Assembly: GCA_018697195.1 (NCBI GenBank)
Contig: CM031857.1
Span: 52,721,471-52,785,470, forward strand
Direction: 5' to 3'
DNA length: 64,000 bases
Origin: Certhia americana
Taxonomy: Eukaryota; Chordata; Aves; Passeriformes; Certhiidae
In this document: positions 13,560 through 25,900 of the stretch, piece by piece
How positions within the stretch are numbered: position 1 is the first letter of the stretch
Layout of the letters: every line of letters begins with the position of its first letter
Notes under the pieces: generated by a model
What the model was told of the DNA's origin: nothing
What the model saw: only the letters and a program-made list of their open reading frames with translations
The model's database searches: none
Position numbers and translations under genes: made by a program

Positions 13560-13852
13560 CCCCAAGCTGGAGCCCTGGGAAATTCTCCATCCTTCATCTG
13601 CCACCACCTTCGCCAGGCACGGCCGTCTGCAGCAGGGGCAGGGCACAGCTGTGTTTCACGGCGAACGAAGAAAAGGAGAAAACAGAAAGGATGAGAAGGA
13701 CCAACCCGCGAATTGCTGCTAAAGGGGAAGGTGGCAGCACAGCCCCCACTGTGACACTCGCTGCGCTGCCTCGCACCATTCCTTCGGCCGGGCCGGGCCG
13801 ATCGGGGCCGGCCCTCAGCCCTTACCTAACGCGGCAGGGCAGGCCGGGCCCC

Positions 13853-13860
13853 TTATGTAA
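13853..13860. promoter_or_regulatory. D-box consensus TTATGTAA in the DHRS12 promoter
   Basis: TTATGTAA exactly matches the site bound by PAR-bZIP factors (DBP, TEF, HLF) and by NFIL3. It sits inside the near-palindrome CCCCTTATGTAAGGGC at 13849-13864, about 50 bp before the DHRS12 ATG. Binding is inferred from the motif only. Confidence 0.5.
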
Positions 13861-13911
13861 GGGCAGAGGCGGGGCCGGCACGGCTGCGGGGGTGGCGGCG
13901 GCGACAGCGCC

Positions 13912-13967
13912 ATGTCCTGGTACCGCAACACCGTGTGGTTCGTGAAGGGGCTGCGGGAGTACACGAG
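13912..13967 (+). CDS. DHRS12: DHRS12 coding exon 1
   Basis: Encodes residues 1-18 and two bases of codon 19, ending ACACGAG before the donor GTACGG. The ATG has G at -3. The open frame continues through intron 1 to 14436 but that extension is intronic and runs into a CR1. Confidence 0.92.
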
Positions 13968-16900
13968 GTACGGGCGGCGGCCGCCCGGGGCCCGGGAGGC
14001 GGCGTGGGGCGGGCGCAGCGCCCGGGCTGGGGCGTTCCTGCCTGTCCGCGGGCGCTTACCCACGGCGAGGCCGAGTTTGGTTGGCATTGTTATGGGCGGC
14101 TGCCCGCCCCCGCCAAGGCGGGCGGATACCAACCCAGCCCAGCTCGGTGAGGGCTGCCCGGCCCTGCCCGCCCCGCCCTGGGGCTCGGCCGGGCTGCTCC
14201 CCGAGGGTCGAGGTCAGGGCTGGGTGGATTGGGGCAGCCAAACGCCACCGCCAGTTGTCGCTTTCATTGCAAAGCACTGGAACAGGCTGCCCAGGGAAGT
14301 GATGCAGACACCATCCCTGGAAGTGTTGAAAAAAACATCCTGGCGCTGGAGGACATGGGTGAACGTGGTTGGTGCTGGGTTGATGGTTGGACTTGATGAT
14401 CTTAAAGACCTTTTTCCAACCTTAACGAATCTATGATACATCACTGATCGCAGTATCGCTGGTATTCGTGGCCTGTCCCGTGGGTACAGAGAGTAAACAG
14501 GGCAATTACTGAACGCTGAGCTGTGAAAGTGCTTTGCAGCCCACACGTGTGTTTTATTTTGGAAGGGCTCTCTTCTAATTTCTCACAGGTGTCTCTTGAT
14601 TTGTTCAGAGGTGGTTATGAGTCTGCTTCCAAACACTTCAACCCAGCTGATGTGGAGGTGGATGTGGCTGGAAGATCCTTCCTGGTCACTGGTGCAAACA
14701 GTGGCATTGGCAAGGCTACGGCCAAGGAGATAGCAAGGAGAGGTGAGCAGAGCTGCCATGGAACTTCCCGTGGAAGGAAGGGGTTTGGCCTTCCAGCACT
14801 TACACTTAAATCCCTGGGATGCAGGGTCATTTCACGAGGCAGTTAGCATGGGTTAGAGGTTTAAGCACAATCAGTGCAGTGAAAACTGGGATAAGGAAAC
14901 CAAATTAGCAGAGAAGATCTGCCAATTGTTTTTCAAGTGCATGTTTATCAAAACTATCTGTGTCATAATGGCATCTAAGGGTGTTGGTTATGCATCAGTG
15001 TCTGTTTAAGTCTAACTCAGTACAAGCAGCAGCCTGGCTGAATTTGAACAGAGGAATCTGCGAGTATATCATATGAAAGAAAACAATTGTCTTTACAAAA
15101 ATGAGATGCGAGAACATAAAAAAAACCCCAGTGTAGCTGTTCTTGACCTTAATGATAACACCCTGGAGTTTGTGCCCTTTGACTGATTACATGTAATTGT
15201 TTTTTTATGTTGCTCTCTGTACGCAAGGACATGGTATGAACTGGGCCTAGCTGCTGCCAAAGGATAAACCTAATCCCTTAGAGAATTGACAAAATAATTC
15301 CTGTTGTGCAAGAGTGACAGGAGTTTTGGCACGTAGAATGAACGGGAGGAGCTTGTGACTCTTTTTGTGTGCTTAGGTTTCGTAACTATCTTATGAAAGA
15401 AAGTGGCGACTCAGTTAAATGAATCTAATTCAAAACTGTTAGCATCAGAGTCTTTGGATTAAAGATCTACATCAGTGCCAGCATGTGATTGATTTCAGGT
15501 TCCCGCTACTGCTATTGTACATAATCACTTCATGTAAGCATTGCTTTGTCAGGTGACAGTTTTGCTCACAAATGGATATCATGACCAGGTTTTGCAAGCT
15601 GGAAAGCTGGTTGGATCTGTATGGGATTTGGTTACCATGTTTAGCAGTACAACCTTGGGCTCAGACTGCGTGTCTGATACGTTGTATCAGCTTTGTTGTT
15701 CATATGAAGTAAAAATTACATCTTGTCCCATCCTTGAACAACTCACTTTGAAACTCAGTGTCAACTGTTGGGGCTCACTGCTCTTGACTATTCCCATGTG
15801 TTAAGGTCATATAGTGTCAATGTTTACCAAAGAAAATACATTTCAATTCCTTTCCTAGTGTATTGGTCTCATCTAAACTTCCCCCATGTCCTGGTGCTCA
15901 GTGGAAAAACCTCTCTTGAGGACAACAGGTTTCATTGTCAGATTCCAGACTGGGCTGTGCAATTTGTGACTGTATCATTTCGAGTGTTTTGGATTTTTGG
16001 TGTTTTGCATTTGGGTTCTGGGCACTAAAAGCATGACCCGACACAGTTGCTGTTTCTATTAGGGATTAATTATGTTTCTATTAGGAATTAATTCCTTGAG
16101 CTTTCTAGAGGTGGACTGCTAGCAATCCCTGAAGCACCTTTAAAAACAGGCAAAAGTAAAGAGTATAGGTATTCCTATGACTGAAATTAACTCATGACTT
16201 GTAACAATCAGAGAATATGAAGAAAAAAAAAATTTGCTTAGCTGTACTTTAGTCTTGTGTTTGAAGGCTTTCTTTAATATGGCTAAGTGATGAGGTTAAG
16301 TATCCAGGTCTCTGAAAAGAGTCTTGCTGTGTGTCTTCCTTGCATGGAAAAGTTGCTCGGAAGAGACCTCTAGAGGTCGCTTTGTCCGGCGTCTCATTTG
16401 AAGCAGGATTGTCGGCAGCAGTAGATCAAACCAGTCATTTCTGTGTCTCACTGCTTGATACCCACAAGGATGCAAATTATGCATCCTCTTGAGGCAGCCT
16501 GGTCTATTGAGAAGAAAACTACTGAGAATTATTTTTCTGATGAAAAGTAATTCAGGTGACCTGAACCTCCCAAGCTGCAATTGAGGCCACAGTCCCTGTC
16601 ATATCTCCCACTGCTTAGAATTCTGATATCTGGCACTTTCGTTACCTTTTCAGAGAGCAGTTCTAGTCACTTGAGTTATTCAAGCCCTTTGCTGAACTTC
16701 CTAAGGCATATATCAAAACCACCATCTATGATACAGATGCGTTAGCTTCAATTTCCCGTTTAGCTCTGGTATTTCACCCACTAAACATGATGTATAGATT
16801 TGACAGAAATGGTTTGAGCACAATGCTTAGAGTGCAGTAGCCTTTTCCATACATGTAGCCTTGCATGATGACCCTGCCTGCCTTCACAGGAACCAGAGCC

Positions 16901-19900
16901 AAGCAGAAATATTCCAGCTTTTTTCTTATATCCAGTATCTCACTTAATTAAGATGCTGATGTCTCCCCCAAATGCAGTAAATAATTTTCAAATGCTTTTC
17001 TTGTGGCAATCCACCAGGTGGCACGGTTCATCTGGTTTGCCGAAACAAAGAACGGGCTGAAGTTGCCAGACAGGAAATAGTGACAGAAACGGGCAATCAG
17101 GTGAGTTGTTTTTTAGTCTTTTGTTTTCTCCTACGTTGTTAATATTAAAAACCCCAGAGGTCTTGAGATACTCTTCCAACATCTTGCTGTTGTGTTTTTA
17201 ATAGTATTTTCAAACAGACATGGGAACATTTAGCAGTTTATAATTCAAATGATTTGAAGTGATTAACTTCAAGCCATTTACATCACCTAACTTCATTAGG
17301 TGATGTGTTGTGTGATTAGTAACATCATCATCAGCATGCTGTTTTATTTAATGGTTGTTGTTGATTTGCTTTTTGATGTCCTACTTACTATTCCTAACTA
17401 TGTGGCTGAGGCTTTTAAAAGTTAATGCATTGCAACACGCTTGCAACAACATTTATGGGTATACATCATTGGAGCTGAAGGTTTTGTGTGTCTGAATAAC
17501 ATGCTCTTGATTTGCTAAGGTTGGCTGTTCTGTGAAGATCTGTGTGTAGTACTAACTCTGTGCTCTACGTGCCTTTTCATTTCCTTTTCTTATAATACCG
17601 CTTCCTTCCCTCTGTTACATATTCTTTTTGTTTCTGTACATATCACTCCACAGTATGCCCCTGTATCTGTCACTGTTGCTTTTGTTAATTGTTCAGGAGG
17701 GTGTGCCTATGGAGAAGTTCACTCATCATTGTCTTCTGTCTCAGTGCCCTGGTTTTAGCTGGGATAGAGTTAATTTTCATTATAGCAGTTCCACTGGTGC
17801 TGTGCCTTGGATTTGTGACCAAAACCAGTGTTGACAACCCACATTTATGTTTTTGCTGAACCGTGCTCACAGAGCATCAAAGCCTCTTCTCGTTCTCACT
17901 CAGCCCAGCAGTGAGCAGGCTGGGGTGCACAAGAAGATGGGAGGGGACACACTGGGACAGCTGACTATGATTCCAGGCCATATGACATCTTGCTCAGCAG
18001 TAGAAGCTGGGAGGAAGAAGGAGTAAAAGGGGGCATTCACAGATAGGGTGTTTGGCTTTCCAAATCACTGTTGCAGGGGATGAGTCCTCCTTTCCTGGAG
18101 ATTGCTAGATGTCTGCCTGACAATGGGAAGTAGTGAATTCCTTGTTTTACTTTGTTTGCATACTCAGTCTGCTTCACTTATTAATGTATTTATCTCAGCC
18201 AGAAAGTTTTGTCTGTTTTGTCCTTGTGATTGTCTCCCCATTCCCACTGGGAGTGGACTGTGTAAGTAAATAGGGTTGTATGGGGCTGAACTACCTACCA
18301 GAGTTTACCCATAGCACTTGGATGGAGACTTGTCTTCATTTTAAATAACAACTTGGCTCTTGTACACAGTATTTTGCTTCCAGTAATAGTTTTTAATGTG
18401 GATCAAAAATTGTGAAGACTTTTTTATGGTTAAAGATGTCATATTGACTAAATTTCTGCTCTTTGATTTCCGCTCCCTAGTGTAACACAACCAGCATTAC
18501 TCTTCAGTTCTTTAATAGAGGTGAATTAGATCAGTCCTTATGTAGAAATAAGTGCCTTCCAGCTGTCTATAGCTGTTTAATCCCATGGCTATAGTAAGGC
18601 TGGTGATTATCTGTGTTACCTCCTTCTCTGACTGCAGTCAGGCTGCCTGGGAAGAGAGGTGAGTTTGACCTCTGAAGGTTACTTCATGTTCTGTTTTCTG
18701 TCACCTGAAAAAATCTTGAGGCAAATAATATTCTTCCTCTAAAGGCAGCATAATTACTGCATTCCCACTTTTTGTTAGGCTGTGGACTCGTAGTTTCTGT
18801 AGTCATGAGAGGGTGCGAGGGCACTGCAGAACTTGTGACCCTGGGGACAGGGCACTTGTGCAGAGAGCAGCTCTCAGGGAAGTGTTAGATGAGCTGTACA
18901 AGAGGCCCTGTGGGACACGTGACTGCACTGGGAAGAACATTTTAATAAGGAGTCCACAAGAACATCCTTCTTTATAAGTGCTCATTCAGAAGCAATCCAG
19001 AGAGATAATAAAATGCTTTATCTGCAACTTGACAAGCTGTATCCAGACTGAACTTGCTCTTCCTGGTAATTTGGATGGAGATCCTGTTCTACTATACACT
19101 AAGGATTTTTTTTCCTCTTCTGCAGTGCATGCTGGAGTGCAGTGCTGAAATGGAGTTATTTGGCAGTTACCTGCCCCTAGATCTGGGAACTGGAAAGTTC
19201 TCCTAATCTGTTAAAATAGATCAAGTCACGGAGATTAGGCTTACTTTGAAAATGGCTTTGCTGCTGTTGAGGGCTTTTATAGAGAACAGACCTGAATGTC
19301 TCTTTTCTGAGTCAATGTGACAGTCTTCAGCAGATAAGTGTTGATTTAGATACTTTTCAAGTTCTGAAATCACTTGTAATATTGAACATCTGTCCAAAAA
19401 ACTTTACCTCTTCTGTACCAGTAGATAATGGTATTAGTTTTAAAAGTAGAAAATTTTAAAGAAGTATCCAGCTTGAACCAGTACAGCAGTGTCAAGTTTT
19501 TGGTCAGAAATGATTCACAGAATGGCTATGGCCGTAAAAGACCACAGAAGGTCATCTGGTCCAATGTCCTTGATCAAGCAGGGTCATCCTAGAGCACATT
19601 ATTACAGTGAGAAAATCCTGACCCAAACTCAACTAAGGAGCTGAAATCAAATAGCTAGAGAGAAAGTCACATGCTTTTTATCTTCAGGGAGGCAGAATTA
19701 CAGGCAGGGAATAATGCCATATCATTTCTTCAGCTTCTTCACTTTTCTCATTTGCTTGTATAATGAGTATTTCAAGAAACAACTTGGAAAGAGAGGAGGC
19801 CCTTTAATGATTATTTGTTGTTTTGTAAGAGAACACATCCTCTGCATAATTATTTTAAAACTGCCTTTTCCTGGCATACGTCATAAGACTATCTGTGGTG

Positions 19901-22900
19901 TGTCTTTGAGAGCAAGTGCTGTCTAGGAGAAGAGTAGGAGTTGATGTGCCTTTGTATGCTGGTAAATGCCACTGTGCTTGTACTATGTAGAACACAAAGC
20001 TGCAGAAAGCAAAAGAATTGTCTGTAGCAAACAGCAAAAGGCTTTTGATGTTTTGGAGGGAGGAATTATTTCTAACTTTAGCAGTTTAGAAAACGATAAC
20101 TTTGCTCTATGTCAAGCTTTTTTTTTTTTTCTTTTCTTTTTCTTTTTTTTTTTTTTTCTTTTCTTTTCTTTCTTTCCCCTCTCATTCTATTGCATCCACA
20201 TTGCTGGCCATAGTATTGCAAAACATTGTAAGAGTATTGTGACACGGAGTGACTGACAAGGGTTTAGCAGTTAATGCAGCAATTAGCATGCAGAAAGTAC
20301 CCAGCACTCTGAGACAGCTGGAGTGGGTGTAGTGATGCTTCTGAAAGCATGCTTTACCACCCTGGCTGGAGCAACTGTGCCTGGCACATGGGACACTAGC
20401 CAAGACAGAGCTCCAGAGGGATAACGTGGCAGATGCTGGGTTGCAGGGAGTGACTGGTACTTTTCCCTGGGCCTGGGGCAGCACATAATGGTGGCTTCAT
20501 CTGTTGGGTTCTGCTGTCCTCAGGGTGCTGAGCTGCCAGGTGATGAGACAGGAGGAGATGAGCAGGCTGCAGAACTGTAAGGAGTAGAAACAGGAGATTG
20601 ACAGGGTCTCTACAGAGAGTAGAAGTGCACATTGCATGGAAGGAGGGACAGCTGGAAGCTGCATTTGAATAAGTGGTGGATAGAGACTTCTAAGATGGAG
20701 AGGAATGGAAGCTTGTGAATGCTGGCAACAGAAGGCAGCTCCTTCTCTGCCTGCAGATGTGCATTTATAGGATAGGTATAGTGCCATGGTAACAGATGAG
20801 GAAGAGCAAGCTCTGTCAGGGGAGGTGTTGGAGATGGATGATCCTGAACAGTTGTTGACAGTGGGAGGAAGTCGTGGGTGATGATGGCTGAAGGCTCCAT
20901 CCTGTGGGGGATAGAGGCACCCGTCTGCAGTCTTGGCTTGATGACTTGAGAGGTTTGTCATTTGCTGGGGACTCAGATGTAGGGTATTGCAGAGAATCTG
21001 CCGAGGCTGATCTGGACCTTTGCCTAATACCTCTTGTTGCCCAACCACATGGGCACCCATGACATTGTGAGGGGTGACCTGGAGTTCATCAAGAGTGTTT
21101 ACAGAGAGTCAAGGGCATTGGAGTCCTAACAGGGGTCTCCTAACTCCATACAGTGAAAGGGAAGGGCTTGGATAGGAGCATGTATGTCCTGTGTTAACAC
21201 CTGAATGTTCAGCTGGTGTCACTTTGGCCTTAGCCTTTATGGCCTCTTGGACCTTCTCTGTTAAATGAGTTTTGCTGAACAACAATGATTAGTTGGAGCA
21301 AGAGTATCTTTGCCAACAGGTTTGCTAAGTGAGGAGTGGTTTAAAAGTGGTTTAACTGGTTTGTAGTGACCAAACCCAGAAGATTAGTGGAGTCATGGAA
21401 ACAGTGAGTGTGTGTCTAGGGGACAGCAAAATGGAGGAAGCTCTCACAGTTTTCATGAGAAAGCAGCATGTCTGGGAGCCCATTTCAGATGCCTGTTCAT
21501 GAGTACACATAGCATAGGAAACACAGAAATCCATGTATGACTGCAGAGCTGTGATCTCACTGGGATTAGAAGAAATAGTAGGCATAACAAGAGTGCTGGA
21601 GTGGATGTATACCCTTGTTGTACTGCCTTTGGATGGAGTAGGGTTAATTTTCTTCACAGTGGCTAGTGTGGGGCTGTATTTCGGATTTGTGATGAACACA
21701 GGGTTGATAATAAAGAGATGTTTTTGTAATTGCTGAACAGGGCTTACAAAGAGCCAAGGCATTTTCTACTTTTTGTACTGACACACTGGAGAAGTTGGGG
21801 TTGCGTGGTAGGTTGTGAGAAGGCACAGCCAGCACAGGTTGACTAACTGACCAAAGGGGCATTTCAGACCATATAACATCATGCTCAGTATATGAAGCTG
21901 GGGGAAAGAAAAAGGAATGGGGAGGTGTTTGGGGTGGTGGCTTCCCAAGTAACTATTATGTGTGATGGAGCCTTCCTCTCTTAGAGATGGCTGAACACCT
22001 GCCTGTCCATGGAAGGCAGTCAGTGAATTCCTTGTAAAAAGCCAAAAGCACCCGGTATTCCCAGGCAGTTTCCCTTCCAAATACTAACCAGGTCCAACTC
22101 TGCTTAGTTTCTGACATCAGACAAGATGGGGTATTCTCAGGGTGGTATGCTTAAAGGCTTGGGGTTTGTTGCTTTTGTGTTTGGCTTTTGCTTTCCCTAT
22201 TAATCTTTGTTGCAACCCATGAGTTCTCTATCTGCTACCCTTATGATTCTCTCCCTGATCCCTTTGGTGACATGACTGCCTGGGGACAAGAGGGGAACAG
22301 TGCTCTCCTTAACTTTGACAAGACATTTTACATGGTTTGCCATGATATCCTTGTAACCAGTTTGGAGAGATGTGGTTTGGACTGGTGGATGAAAAGGTGG
22401 GAGGAAAACTGTCTGGAACATGTGGCTTTGAAAGTGACTATTAACAGTACAGAGCTGATCTGTTAATGATTTTTAATGGCATCCCCCATGAGTCAATACA
22501 GGGGCAAAACCTGATGACGTTTTTTTAAGAGCGCAGGTGACAGAATGAAGTGCAGTCTTTGCCTAGCTGGCTGGAAAGCAGATGGCAGAAAGGGACCTGG
22601 GAGTGACAAGGTGTCCCTCTGTGAGCAGTATCGTGGGGAAAGGGAGACTAACTATACCCCAGGCTGTATGAACAAGAGTCTAGCCAGTGGGCTGAGGCAA
22701 GTGCACCTTCCTCTCTATTAAACCTTTGTAAAACCACAGCAGGAGTCCTGTGCCTGGCTTTGGACTCCCCAGGATGAGGAAGTCATCAATGTCCTGGAGT
22801 GAGTCCAGCAGAGAGTGAGTAGGGAGATGGGACATGTGATGTATGAAGTGACTCTGAGAAGGCTGATTTTGCTCAGTGTTGAGACAGCTGCAATGGATCT

Positions 22901-25900
22901 TGCTATATTCTACAGCCACATGATGGGAGTGTGTAGGGAAGGCACTACCATGCTTCTCTTGGAGGTCTGCAGTGGGAGGACAAGAGGCAGCTGGCACAGA
23001 TTGGAACAGGGACAAAATTCTGAGTAGACAGTAGGAAAAATGTTTTTACCATGAGGGGGATCAAATGCTGGAGGCTCAGAGCAGGGGGCTCAGACAGACT
23101 GGTGAATCTCCATGTTTGCCAAGCAGCCTCCAGAGGTCTCTTCCAACCTAGATTATTCTCTAATGCTGTGACCTTGAACATTTCCTTGAACGTTCAGCCA
23201 AAGAGAAAGCTGCTAAATTGTTCAAACTGAAATTTTGCAAGCTTTGCAATATTTTTCTAGTTTCTCTGCTATGCCTGATTGTCTGTCACATATATTTATC
23301 TAAGTAGGACTCTTCTCTTAATAACTTTGGCATTAAAAATGTGTCTCAGAAGCAGCTGAATCAATGACTAAACATGTTTTAAGGACTAGAGTTAAATTTT
23401 TCAGTTGTGCATGTTAACCTTTATTAATTGTGTTCTGGAGGCAACATTTTTTTCATACTACTTAAATACCTTTTCACTTAGACAGGTTTAAGCAGGGTTT
23501 CCCTTCACTTTCCTTGTTGATTGTGACTTAGTTTCTTTTCCTTTAGAATATCTTCTTGCATATTGTGGATTTATCTAATCCCAAGGAAATATGGAAGTTT
23601 GCTGAAAAATTCAGAAATGAACATAAATTAAATGTGTTGGTAAGTTTGTGTACTTTAATCATGTGTGTCTGTCTTGTGAGTGTGTAGCCTATGAATTTAT
23701 CTGACAGGTCATGTAGACTTGACAGTTTGGCCCATAATTCTCTACTTAATTTTCTCTAAATGTTTTTTTTTTCCAGGATTCTCCATGGTTTGCTTGCTCT
23801 TGTCCCTTCTTAGTTAACACAGATGTGCTACAAAAAAAAAAAAAAGTAATTTAATAGCTGCATTTTTGGAGACACCAAACAATTTCTCTTTGATTTTCAT
23901 AGCTAATAACATTGTTCCTCTTAAAGCTAGACCTTCTGAAAAATTAAACTTTGCAAAAAATCTGAAGCCTAAAACAGGGTCAGGGAGAGAGCAAACAGTT
24001 AATCATCATGATTGGCAAGGGGTTCAGTGCAGTTCCCCCTTTATATAGCAGTGAAAATTTGCTGGGGGGAGCTATATTACAGCTCAGGCACCTGGAGCAG
24101 CTCCTGTGCTGCTTACTAGATGAGGAACTGTCCTGGTTTAGGGCAAATTGGGAAGCAAATCTGATAAAAATGGGGAAATAACTTCTGAGGAGTGGCAGTG
24201 AACATACAGGAAGGTGTGTAGGGGCAGATCTTTTTCTGAGGTGGGAAAGAAAAGTCTGAGCTCCTTCTGGAAGATAAGGCAGAGAAATAAATGTGTCAGA
24301 GACTATGCTAGCTGCACACAGCTTGCAGTCATGTTCTATTGACCAAATAAAAGCTACAGTGTGTAGTTTTGTTTTTCAGTGTCAGAAAACAGCAAATTAA
24401 CATGGACTGATCATATGTGTGGATTTCCTTGCAGATATTTGTGTAGATTGTTTTTGTTTAAAAGAGTTGTTTTACAGATCAACAATGCGGGATGTATGGT
24501 GAATAACAGAGAGTTAACTGAAGATGGACTTGAAAAAAACTTTGCAACAAACACTTTGGGTGAGTATTGAAGGTTTATCTCTGGAACATACTTTGCTTAA
24601 AGAAGTGTGTTTAAAGAAGTGTGTTTTTATAGCTGCGTTCATGAGGTATGTATTCCTGAGCGAAGAGGGATCATAGCATTGATGTGCCAGGGAAAGGGCC
24701 AGGAAGGAAAAGAAGAAATATTCCAGCTTGTTTGGAGTGTCATTTTTTAATTTCTCCATTTTTCAGTTGTTCTGCTATCAGCATCTTTATTTATAATAGC
24801 ACAAGTGGAAAATTGCAGGTTGATTCTGAAATTTGCTAGGGAACTTTGTTCTGAGCATTCCTGCTAACGATGCTCTTTGTAATAATTGTGTTTCTGGGGT
24901 TTGGATGGAGCTTGGAGCTTGGTTCAGATGTTTAAAGAGACATTCAAATGTTTGAGTGGGCTTGGTCAGCCATGTTCTATGTGCTAGAGGTGCTGTGTGG
25001 GAAGCCTATGCCATGTGTGGTGCCCAGATGCTCTCAACAGATCATCAACATCAACAGATGCAATATCTGGTCAAGGGACTCATCAGTAATGGACAAGTCT
25101 TGGGCCCTCCATGTAAAAGGGGCATTGTGTGTGAACTGTGTGGCAGTGGTGTAAGAGGGACAAATGATGGGAAGCAGGTCAAGAGGGAAAGCGGAGATGT
25201 GGAAGGGCAGAGAAAATGGTGAGCCAAGTGGAGGGTTTCCCCATGGAAGTTGTGGAAAAGAGGTGAGCAAACAGCCAGCCTCTGTTTTGGAGCCAACAGA
25301 GAAGAACTGTCTGACACTGATGATCTCTGTAAGGCTGAAAGGGGCACCCTTTCAAAGAGACTCATGATACTTGCATCAACCCAACAGTCCTGACACTCTT
25401 CCCCCTCTGCCTCCGTGCAGGGTAGGTGGATTTCTCAAGAGACTGTCTTAAATATATTCAAAACTGACACGTTAAGGAAGAGCTGTGGTGCTTTGTTTCT
25501 GTGTTTTCCTCCTGCTCATCAGTATCTGGAATGAGGAAGGGGAAAACCTAGTCTATAAAGATAAGGCATTTATAGAACTAGTATAACCTGGAAACCATTG
25601 TTGGTTTTTATTCTTAGCCTTTTTCCTGTGTTGATTCCTTAAGTCCTATTTATTTTGAAAACTAACATTTTAGTATAAATGTCTTATGCTTCACTGTTAC
25701 TATGCATACAACTCATTTTTTCTGCAAGTATGAATGCGTTAAACTGACAATTAAATCGAGTATAAAGGTACAGATTCATTTGCTTCAGACTAATCTTCTG
25801 CTACTACTCTTTTGTTTCTCATGGTCAAAATACTCAGAAAGAGTTTTATTTTGCCATTAAATTTCCCTTTGCTGCACAAGTACAAGAACTTCTACCTTGA

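Larger units (their letters stand above)
13560..14240 (+). promoter_or_regulatory. DHRS12: CpG island promoter and first exon of DHRS12
   Basis: CpG density and G+C rise abruptly here against an AT-rich background and fall again inside intron 1. The core holds GGCCG repeats at about 13788-13812 and a GC box (GGCGGGGCC, near 13868-13876) upstream of the ATG at 13912. No TATA box is evident at a suitable distance, which fits a CpG-island housekeeping promoter. The exact transcription start cannot be read from sequence. Open frames on the minus strand here look like GC-driven shadows. Confidence 0.85.
14743..17017 (+). other. DHRS12 intron 2
   Basis: About 2.3 kb. It contains a 22-bp tandem duplication (16051-16093) and a decayed antisense CR1 near 16353-16500. 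Nothing else was recognised. Confidence 0.8.
17101..23546 (+). other. DHRS12 intron 3
   Basis: A 6.4-kb intron that is largely transposon-derived from 17738 onward. It holds two related LTR copies, a CR1 split in two, an antisense CR1 scrap, a T-rich tract, a 5S rRNA pseudogene and a small inverted-repeat cluster. Confidence 0.85.

Noticed and set aside
13912..14436. 174-codon frame starting at the DHRS12 ATG
   Set aside because: Only the first 18 codons are exonic; the rest is GC-rich intron 1 and CR1 sequence after a good GT donor.
20497..21060. 187-codon minus-strand open frame
   Set aside because: It is the antisense of the CR1 ORF1 region and has no recognisable domain.
22038..22150. 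5S-like segment as the head of a 5S-derived SINE such as AmnSINE1
   Set aside because: Nothing tRNA-like, LINE-tail-like or conserved-core-like follows its 3' end; the flanks are LTR sequence on both sides.
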